A model generated the notes under the pieces. The model saw nothing but the letters and a program-made list of their open reading frames with translations. It had not been told where the DNA came from and made no database searches. The position numbers and the translations under genes are program-made. Source: Prevotellaceae bacterium (GTDB lineage Bacteria; Bacteroidota; Bacteroidia; Bacteroidales; Bacteroidaceae). From it: a DNA stretch of 7,157 bases. The stretch's first letter is position 1. Each line of letters opens with the position of its first letter. Shown piece by piece: positions 4,548-7,157 of this stretch. Location: the NCBI GenBank assembly GCA_021153165.1, contig JAGKTZ010000083.1, positions 1-7,157 on the forward strand, written 5' to 3'.

Positions 4548-4576
4548 ATTATACATTAGATTTCTAAAAAAGTCAA
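4548..4576 (-). promoter_or_regulatory. Promoter of the HAD gene
   Basis: TTGACT (4576-4571), 17 bp, TATAAT (4553-4548). TG directly abuts the -10 instead of leaving one base. The A-rich upstream sequence resembles an UP element. Confidence 0.88.
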
Positions 4577-4618
4577 TAGTTTTTCCATGAAAATTTTGTA
4601 ATCCGCGCAGAATCTTTC

Positions 4619-4637
4619 CACGGATCCGTGTGTATCA
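4619..4637. repeat. CACGGATCCGTG palindrome and CCGTGTGTATCA repeat
   Basis: CACGGATCCGTG (4619-4630) is a perfect 12-bp palindrome. CCGTGTGTATCA (4626-4637) overlaps it and is identical to 2028-2039 and 6634-6645. GCCCGGGC copy 7 follows four bases later. Confidence 0.75.
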
Positions 4638-4641
4638 TTCC

Positions 4642-4649
4642 GCCCGGGC
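4642..4649. repeat. GCCCGGGC palindrome, copy 7 of 9
   Basis: Four bases (TTTT on the minus strand) beyond the terminator of the membrane zinc-ribbon gene. Confidence 0.9.
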
Positions 4650-4653
4650 AAAA

Positions 4654-4680
4654 GAGATGACCCCTTGAAGGAATCATCTC
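4654..4680 (-). terminator. Intrinsic terminator of the membrane zinc-ribbon gene
   Basis: 11-bp stem (4670-4680 with 4654-4664), GAGATGA/TCATCTC extended by two G-U and two C-G pairs, a 5-nt loop, then TTTT. The stop codon lies nine bases before the stem. Confidence 0.8.
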
Positions 4681-4689
4681 CAAAAAATT

Positions 4690-4938
4690 TTATTTCGTCT
4701 GCGGAGAATGTAACTCAATCACATCGCCGCAATCATCGCAGAAATAAAAATAGGAATTGCCGTGTTTATGAACTGCAGAAGCATTGGAAAATTCCCACTC
4801 TCCACCACAAGCACAAACACCATTGTTCCATAAATCTTTATCCATTGCATTTTGACCTGCAACACACACCCACATAAAAAAAGTCATTGTGACAAAAAGA
4901 CATACGGCACAAACCATACCAATCAAAAAATCTTTCAT
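4690..4938 (-). CDS. Membrane-anchored zinc-ribbon protein (82 aa)
   Basis: Residues 4-27 form one hydrophobic helix (FLIGMVCAVCLFVTMTFFMW) close to the N-terminus, a signal anchor with three cysteines in it (C10, C13, C25). A small C-terminal domain follows with C42-x-C44 and C67-x-x-C70, separated by about 22 residues that include two histidines (H57, H59): a zinc-ribbon-like metal site. No family is recognised. Placement of the ribbon inside or outside the cell is uncertain, since few charges flank the helix. The ATG at 4938 is preceded by AGGAG at nine bases. It is a monocistronic unit with an unusual -10 (TACAAT) and a good intrinsic terminator. Confidence 0.82.
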   Translation of the reverse strand: MKDFLIGMVCAVCLFVTMTFFMWVCVAGQNAMDKDLWNNGVCACGGEWEFSNASAVHKHGNSYFYFCDDCGDVIELHSPQTK

Positions 4939-4968
4939 AGTTTTTATCTCCTTTTCTTTTGTAAACAT

Positions 4969-4997
4969 ATTGTATCATATTTTTATCCGGTTGTCAA
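4969..4997 (-). promoter_or_regulatory. Promoter of the membrane zinc-ribbon gene
   Basis: TTGACA (4997-4992), 17-bp spacer ending TGA, TACAAT (4974-4969). Confidence 0.88.
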
Positions 4998-5020
4998 TAC
5001 CTTTTTGAAATTTTTTTGGC

Positions 5021-5028
5021 GCCCGGGC
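5021..5028. repeat. GCCCGGGC palindrome, copy 8 of 9
   Basis: Eight bases (TCTTTTTC) beyond the terminator stem of the 5043-5516 gene. Confidence 0.9.
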
Positions 5029-5036
5029 GAAAAAGA

Positions 5037-5065
5037 CTTGGCTCAAAGTCTCCCTTCAAGCCAAG
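5037..5065 (-). terminator. Intrinsic terminator built from the last codons of 5043-5516
   Basis: 12-bp stem with two G-U pairs (5054-5065 with 5037-5048), loop GGAGA, then GTCTTTTT. The TGA stop (5043-5045) lies in the 3' arm, so the final codons form the 5' arm. Confidence 0.82.
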
Positions 5066-5516
5066 CATTGGTCTTATTGGAACAAGTGGAAATTCTGTAC
5101 TTGTTGCAGTATCCATCCCACTTTGCGAACTCTGTACAGAATTCTTTGAATTCTTCGTGGCTCATAAACCACAAATCAACTTCGCCATCATGTTCACAAA
5201 CCCAAATCACAATCTGTGTTTCGTCTGCCATTGTCCAAAAGCGATTCCACCAAATCTCGGGGTCTTTGCCCAATTTCATATCGGTCAAACCGCAACGAAT
5301 GGACTTGACAGAGGCGTTCAGCTCAGGAATATCAGCACCATTATCGAAGCGAGTGTTGCCGTCCTTCTTGGCTTCATAGCCCAGACAATGCTTTGCGAGC
5401 ACCTCGCAGAAGTCGCCATGGTTCATATAGTGCTCGCCATCAAGGGTATACTTGGCACGCTCGCGTGTTGCGTTGAACTGGTAGTTGAGAGTGATGGGAT
5501 AAGTCTTCTTAATCAT
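5043..5516 (-). CDS. PD-(D/E)XK-like fold protein, paralogue of 6101-6484 (157 aa)
   Basis: The order NHGDFCE (E38), FDNGADIPELNASVKS (D62, K71) is that of a PD-(D/E)XK nuclease-like core: an acidic helix residue, then D, then x-x-K on the next strand. The usual E/Q before x-K is S69 here, so catalysis may be weakened or lost. The C-terminal half aligns with the 6101-6484 protein: FMSHEEFKEFCTEF against EMSKAEFEEFLTQF, then an RI strand and SNKTNAW-L against SSKMRKW-L. The two are diverged paralogues. Possible roles are a DNA nuclease, a nuclease inhibitor or a DNA-binding relic. The ATG at 5516 has GAAAGGA 10 bases upstream. It is monocistronic. Confidence 0.82.
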   Translation of the reverse strand: MIKKTYPITLNYQFNATRERAKYTLDGEHYMNHGDFCEVLAKHCLGYEAKKDGNTRFDNGADIPELNASVKSIRCGLTDMKLGKDPEIWWNRFWTMADETQIVIWVCEHDGEVDLWFMSHEEFKEFCTEFAKWDGYCNKYRISTCSNKTNAWLEGRL

Positions 5517-5555
5517 AGTAGTTAATTCCTTTCGTGTTCCGTTCTTTGTAACCAT

Positions 5556-5584
5556 ATTATATCATCGCCATGTCCATTTGTCAA
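5556..5584 (-). promoter_or_regulatory. Strong promoter of the 5043-5516 gene
   Basis: TTGACA (5584-5579), 17-bp spacer ending TGA, TATAAT (5561-5556). It is back to back with the rightward promoter at 5621-5649, the -35 boxes being 36 bp apart. Confidence 0.92.
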
Positions 5585-5620
5585 CCCCTAAATCAAAAAT
5601 AAATAATTTTATTTTACCCC

Positions 5621-5649
5621 TTGACATATTGCACTTGATGTGCTATAAT
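5621..5649 (+). promoter_or_regulatory. Isolated plus-strand promoter facing the small membrane-protein gene
   Basis: TTGACA (5621-5626), 17 bp, TATAAT (5644-5649), with the dyad GCAC-ttgat-GTGC (5631-5643) and TGC before the -10. Predicted start near 5656. It points into the 3' end of the leftward 5717-5857 gene. Its sequence is as good as the best coding-gene promoters in the window. Confidence 0.9.
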
Positions 5650-5666
5650 ATGGATGGTGGGAGAGG

Positions 5667-5704
5667 AGCTCACATATGCGCCCGGGCGATTTCAGCTCAC
5701 ATAT
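5667..5704. repeat. 11-bp direct repeats flanking GCCCGGGC
   Basis: AGCTCACATAT occurs at 5667-5677 and 5694-5704, 16 bp apart, on either side of GCCCGGGC copy 9. The first copy overlaps the plus-strand ribosome-binding-site/ATG region. No other copy of the palindrome has flanking direct repeats. Confidence 0.85.
5680..5687. repeat. GCCCGGGC palindrome, copy 9 of 9
   Basis: Lies 22 bases beyond the terminator of the 5717-5857 gene, the longest distance in the set, because one of the direct repeats intervenes. Confidence 0.9.
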
Positions 5705-5709
5705 AAAAA

Positions 5710-5728
5710 GGAGGACTTATCGTCCTCC
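5710..5728 (-). terminator. Intrinsic terminator with stop codon in the loop
   Basis: Stem GGAGGAC/GTCCTCC, loop GATAA containing the TAA stop of 5717-5857, followed by TTTTTAT on the minus strand: a textbook terminator. It could also work weakly on the plus strand. Confidence 0.88.
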
Positions 5729-5857
5729 CTTTCCTCCGATCTTGTCCATTCGGCCTTCGTACTTCAGTTCATCAGGCTGACAGGCGACCCATATGCCTGC
5801 GGCCGTGCCCAGGACCAGTGCAATGATCCAGAAGATCAGTTCAGCAGTAGTAACCAT
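5717..5857 (-). CDS. Small single-pass membrane protein, toxin-like (46 aa)
   Basis: A short polar start is followed by one hydrophobic helix at residues 6-26 (ELIFWIIALVLGTAAGIWVA) and a charged, Gly/Lys-rich tail (KYEGRMDKIGGKGGR). This build matches type I toxin peptides (TxpA/BsrG-like) and equally many small phage membrane proteins, holin-like or otherwise; no homologue is recognised. The Met at 5857 is chosen because AAGGAG lies 7-8 bases upstream; the ATG at 5863 is too close. The ribosome binding site overlaps the TGA of the 5871-6008 gene, so the two are coupled. A convergent plus-strand promoter (5621-5649) could produce an antisense RNA against its 3' end. Termination is by a stop-in-loop intrinsic terminator. 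Confidence 0.8.
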   Translation of the reverse strand: MVTTAELIFWIIALVLGTAAGIWVACQPDELKYEGRMDKIGGKGGR

Positions 5858-5870
5858 TTTCATTCTCCTT

Positions 5871-6008
5871 TCAGTCGATGTATTCAACCCAGTCGATAAT
5901 CCATTCGTTGGGATTCAGCTTAGCTCTCCGGAACGCGTCAGCAGCATTGCGGCCGAAGATGATTTCTCTTTCGTTGTTGTTAATGTTGATGATAGCGATT
6001 TCTTTCAT
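5871..6008 (-). CDS. Small hypothetical protein (45 aa)
   Basis: A 45-residue protein, MKEIAIININ at the start and NEWIIDWVEYID at the end, with a basic middle (FGRNAADAFRRAK). The predicted order is strand, strand, helix, strand, a compact alpha/beta mini-domain. No family recognised. AAAGGAG lies eight bases before the ATG at 6008. Its TGA stop (5871-5873) overlaps the ribosome binding site of the membrane-protein gene. It has no promoter of its own: it depends on readthrough from 6101-6484, and its leader is the downstream product of the hammerhead ribozyme, which would leave a 5'-OH mRNA about 70 nt upstream of the start. Confidence 0.8.
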   Translation of the reverse strand: MKEIAIININNNEREIIFGRNAADAFRRAKLNPNEWIIDWVEYID

Positions 6009-6038
6009 AGTGTTAGCTCCTTTCAGCTTGGTTAGTTT

Positions 6039-6084
6039 GGGTTTCGCTCTTGCTCATCAGTACCGGACTTTTACCGGTAGACCC
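6039..6084 (-). ncRNA. Type III hammerhead self-cleaving ribozyme
   Basis: On the minus strand all conserved parts occur in order. Stem III 5' strand GGGU (6084-6081); cleavage-site C (6080), giving GUC; stem I UACCGG (6079-6074) with loop UAAAAGU and CCGGUA (6066-6061); catalytic CUGAUGA (6060-6054); stem II GC-AAGA-GC (6053-6046) with the required G-C closing pair; GAA (6045-6043); and stem III 3' strand ACCC (6042-6039). With both ends in stem III this is type III topology. Self-cleavage is predicted between 6080 and 6079, in the mRNA between the 6101-6484 gene and 5871-6008. Stems II (2 bp) and III (4 bp) are short, so activity may depend on loop I-loop II contacts. The core has no mismatch to the consensus. 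Confidence 0.9.
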
Positions 6085-6091
6085 TTGGCTC

Positions 6092-6113
6092 GGCTAGGGG
6101 TTAGACCCTAGCC
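6092..6113 (-). terminator. Stop-in-loop hairpin upstream of the ribozyme
   Basis: Stem GGCTAGGG/CCCTAGCC with loop TCTAAC holding the TAA stop of 6101-6484. There is no T-tract. The ribozyme cleavage site is 12 bases beyond, so the cut would leave the upstream mRNA ending shortly after this hairpin. It is probably a 3' stabiliser rather than a true terminator. Confidence 0.7.
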
Positions 6114-6484
6114 ATCAGCCATTTTCTCATCTTCGAACTGTCGTTCTTGATTCGGATTTTTGCCTTGCCAGTCTTGCTATCTCTGTCGGTGTAGGAGAAC
6201 TGAGTCAGGAACTCTTCGAACTCAGCTTTGCTCATTTCGAAGTAGTAGTCAGCATCAGCGAATCCGAAGATGTAGCCGTCGCAGTTGTCATTGTCGGCCA
6301 TGCTAGCTTTGGGGGACTTGACTTGCCATCCCAGGACATCACCGCCGTCCATGCCAGGGCGGTTGTTCCGCTCGCCAGGCTGACCAGTCAGTTCATAACC
6401 AACACGCCATTCAACCTGTTCGCCTTTGTTGTAGTTGTCGGGGCAAGTGGGGCAAGCGGGGCGGGCAAAAGTGTTCATTTTCAT
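6101..6484 (-). CDS. PD-(D/E)XK-like protein, possible nuclease (127 aa)
   Basis: The residues E25 (in KGEQVEWRVGYELTG), D49 (GMDGGDV) and Q54-x-K56 (WQVKS) follow the E...D...(E/Q)xK spacing of PD-(D/E)XK nucleases; the QxK variant is known from active members such as VRR-Nuc or Mrr-type enzymes. A CPTC pair (C11, C14) lies at the N-terminus. The C-terminal half aligns with the 5043-5516 protein, and this copy keeps the better motif. Likely role: DNA endonuclease or a non-catalytic relative; the substrate is unknown. The start at 6484 has GAGAGG about 11 bases upstream. It is the first gene of the operon continuing through the hammerhead ribozyme to 5871-6008 and 5717-5857, with promoter 6532-6560. 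Confidence 0.82.
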   Translation of the reverse strand: MKMNTFARPACPTCPDNYNKGEQVEWRVGYELTGQPGERNNRPGMDGGDVLGWQVKSPKASMADNDNCDGYIFGFADADYYFEMSKAEFEEFLTQFSYTDRDSKTGKAKIRIKNDSSKMRKWLMARV

Positions 6485-6531
6485 AATTCATTTTTCCTCT
6501 CGTTTGGGACTTGTGTTCCCTTTGTGTCTAT

Positions 6532-6560
6532 AATATATCACAGACCTACGCATATTACAA
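6532..6560 (-). promoter_or_regulatory. Weaker leftward promoter of the ribozyme operon
   Basis: TTGTAA (6560-6555), 17-bp spacer ending TGA, TATATT (6537-6532). It is two mismatches from consensus in the -35 and one in the -10, so probably less active or activator-dependent compared with its neighbours. Confidence 0.7.
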
Positions 6561-6633
6561 GATGGAATGTTGCACAATAAAACATAATAAAAAGGGCTTG
6601 TGTTTGTGCATAGTGACGAACCAATACACTGGT

Positions 6634-6645
6634 CCGTGTGTATCA
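6634..6645. repeat. CCGTGTGTATCA repeat, third copy
   Basis: Identical to 2028-2039 and 4626-4637. Here it is not next to GCCCGGGC. It lies in two small dyads, ATACAC/GTGTAT and CCGTG-tgtat-CACGG. Confidence 0.75.
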
Positions 6646-6648
6646 CGG

Positions 6649-6718
6649 TTGTCCGCCACCGAAAAACTTTTGTCCACCACCCGGGGATGGTTTTGGTATA
6701 CAGACATTTGTCCACAAC
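6649..6718 (+). other. Three TTGTCCrCmAC elements, DnaA-box-like
   Basis: TTGTCCGCCAC (6649-6659), TTGTCCACCAC (6670-6680) and TTGTCCACAAC (6708-6718), all in the same direction, start 21 and 38 bp apart. The last contains TTGTCCACA, a recognised DnaA-box form. They lie next to an A/T-rich stretch (6737-6800) at the point where transcription diverges. Candidate replication origin or activator-binding array. Confidence 0.55.
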
Positions 6719-6744
6719 TGAAAGACCCGTCCCTGGTTTTTTAG

Positions 6745-6782
6745 TTCCACGAAATTAAAATTTCGATTCCACGAAGTTAAAA
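6745..6782. repeat. Two 16-bp direct repeats upstream of the rightward promoter
   Basis: TTCCACGAAATTAAAA (6745-6760) and TTCCACGAAGTTAAAA (6767-6782) differ at one base and have a 22-bp period (two helical turns). CGAAATT-AA-AATTTCG (6750-6765) adds a dyad. They lie about 50-90 bp upstream of the predicted start at 6833, where an activator would bind; they could also belong to an A/T-rich unwinding element. Confidence 0.75.
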
Positions 6783-6797
6783 ATCCAAGCCCAAAAT

Positions 6798-6826
6798 TTG
6801 ACTTTTCCTTCCCTTTATGCTATAAT
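6798..6826 (+). promoter_or_regulatory. Rightward promoter of the plus-strand operon
   Basis: TTGACT (6798-6803), 17 bp, TATAAT (6821-6826) with TGC before the -10. Predicted start near 6833. Confidence 0.9.
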
Positions 6827-6847
6827 ATACTCATAAGAGAAAATTAT

Positions 6848-6877
6848 ATCTTTTTGTGCTTTCGCGCACACAAAGAT
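6848..6877 (+). other. 5' leader hairpin of the rightward mRNA
   Basis: ATCTTTTTGTGC (6848-6859) pairs with GCACACAAAGAT (6866-6877) except for one T-C mismatch, with a 6-nt loop. It begins about 15 nt from the predicted mRNA 5' end and stops just before the ribosome binding site AGGAG. No T-tract follows, so it is more likely a stabiliser or translation-control element than a terminator. Confidence 0.7.
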
Positions 6878-6896
6878 CTACAGGAGAAAATGCCAA

Positions 6897-7157
6897 ATGG
6901 CCCAAAACCGCCTACACCTTGATTTTTCTATATCCGGGACCCAAGAACGAAAAGACTTCGTAGACGAATACGTCCAACGTCCCGAATTTATACGAGCCCC
7001 ACTCACCGAAGACGAGCTCGAAACCATCGCAAACTACATACTCTGGGGCAAAGATTCTGATGGCCAAAGTCTCGTCCAAAAAGGAGACATCTCGATCGAA
7101 ACCCGCAACAAAACCTGGCAACGAGACGACACCGAATCTCTCGACGCCATGATGGAA
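6897..7157 (+). CDS. First gene of the rightward operon, partial (87+ aa)
   Basis: The frame opens MAQNRLHLDFSISG and is still open at the window edge, so only the first 87 residues are seen. The visible part is hydrophilic, helical and charged. The segment PLTEDELETIANYILWGKDSDG followed by ETRNKTW is the most distinctive; I have an impression of it from large-phage hypothetical proteins but cannot name a family. The ATG at 6897 has AGGAG 10 bases upstream. An ATG at 6890 is closer but opens only a 10-codon frame (6890-6922). It is the only supported coding gene on the plus strand, and its many C-ending codons continue the C-rich bias of that strand. Confidence 0.85.
   Translation, partial: MAQNRLHLDFSISGTQERKDFVDEYVQRPEFIRAPLTEDELETIANYILWGKDSDGQSLVQKGDISIETRNKTWQRDDTESLDAMME

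Larger units (their letters stand above)
5656..5731 (+). ncRNA. Candidate convergent antisense RNA
   Basis: A transcript from the 5621-5649 promoter would run through GCCCGGGC copy 9 and meet the hairpin 5710-5728, which is symmetric enough to act in both directions, giving about 75 nt antisense to the 3' UTR and last codons of 5717-5857. The same transcript has GGAGAGGAG seven bases before an ATG at 5676, opening a 34-codon basic frame to 5780; whether that frame is translated is uncertain. The end point is an estimate. Confidence 0.5.

Noticed and set aside
4036..4548. 170-codon plus-strand frame
   Set aside because: It is the antisense shadow of the HAD phosphatase gene, whose catalytic motifs, start signal and promoter are all on the minus strand.
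5016..5525. 169-codon plus-strand frame
   Set aside because: It is antisense to the 5043-5516 gene, which has a promoter, ribosome binding site and terminator; the plus frame has none.
5667..5687. GAGCTC, CATATG and CCCGGG in a row, resembling a cloning polylinker
   Set aside because: CCCGGG occurs at all nine palindromes of the array and the flanking sequence is ordinary phage DNA, so engineered origin is not needed.
5769..5775. Second CTGATGA on the minus strand, a possible second hammerhead
   Set aside because: It lies in the coding sequence of 5717-5857, and there is no properly placed GAAA, closing stem II or cleavage triplet with complementary stems.
280..6484. No TAG stop codons among 14 genes, hinting at a recoded phage
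   Set aside because: Fourteen genes (nine TAA, five TGA) are too few, and no in-frame TAG was seen inside a recognisable domain; low TAG use is common.
6890..6922. Ten-codon upstream frame overlapping the rightward gene's start
   Set aside because: Only three bases separate the ribosome binding site from this ATG, and the frame ends at once; it may be a leader peptide but support is too thin.
1..7157. CRISPR array, tRNA gene or insertion sequence
   Set aside because: No regularly spaced direct repeats with unique spacers, no cloverleaf with a T-arm motif, and no transposase-like frame with terminal inverted repeats were seen on either strand.

Overview
The window looks like the early/accessory arm of a large, probably virulent or temperate, phage of a Gram-positive (Firmicutes/Clostridia-type) host. 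This rests on near-consensus sigma-A promoters (TTGACA-17-TATAAT, mostly with an extended TGn), strong GAAAGGA/AGGAG ribosome binding sites, densely packed genes mostly under 250 codons, short intergenic gaps and mostly unrecognisable small proteins. The host assignment is an inference. No virion gene or recognisable taxonomic marker is present.

Layout. Positions 1-245 are non-coding: two perfect 36-bp direct repeats (1-36, 209-244) enclose TTTGCAGCTGRT iterons, CAGCTG palindromes and GACGGAC repeats. From 280 to 6484 all supported genes lie on the minus strand, mostly as one- or two-gene transcription units. In transcription order from the right they are: a protein with a PD-(D/E)XK-like signature (6101-6484), a hammerhead ribozyme (6039-6084), a 45-aa protein (5871-6008) and a 46-aa single-pass membrane protein (5717-5857) in one operon; a diverged paralogue of the first protein (5043-5516); a membrane-anchored zinc-ribbon protein (4690-4938); a HAD-family phosphatase (4072-4515); a probable small structured RNA (3875-3959); a winged-helix DNA-binding protein (3371-3751); a 55-aa protein (3102-3269); a 153-aa unknown (2581-3042); a DUF5698-like membrane protein (2063-2530); a Lys/Ala-tailed protein (1583-1924); a DnaQ-like DEDDh exonuclease (778-1440); and a two-gene unit of a zinc-ribbon protein and an acidic protein (499-675, 280-498).

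Most units share one cassette plan: a promoter with exactly 17 bp between hexamers, a short leader, the gene, a terminator-like hairpin that very often has the stop codon in its loop, then within a few bases the palindrome GCCCGGGC (nine copies). This resembles the host-takeover modules of large Gram-positive phages such as SPO1, where many small early genes each carry a strong host-type promoter. The GCCCGGGC punctuation and stop-in-loop hairpins are distinctive.

The right end (6485-6896) is a divergent control region: a weaker leftward promoter, three TTGTCCrCmAC elements (one contains the DnaA-box form TTGTCCACA), an A/T-rich stretch with two 16-bp direct repeats, and a strong rightward promoter. 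That promoter starts a plus-strand gene (6897 onward) that runs out of the window and is probably the first gene of a rightward operon. A lone plus-strand promoter at 5621-5649 fires into the 3' end of the small membrane-protein gene, as in convergent type I toxin-antitoxin pairs.

The most notable element is the complete type III hammerhead ribozyme core in the middle of the leftward operon, placed to cut the mRNA between the PD-(D/E)XK-like gene and the two small genes.
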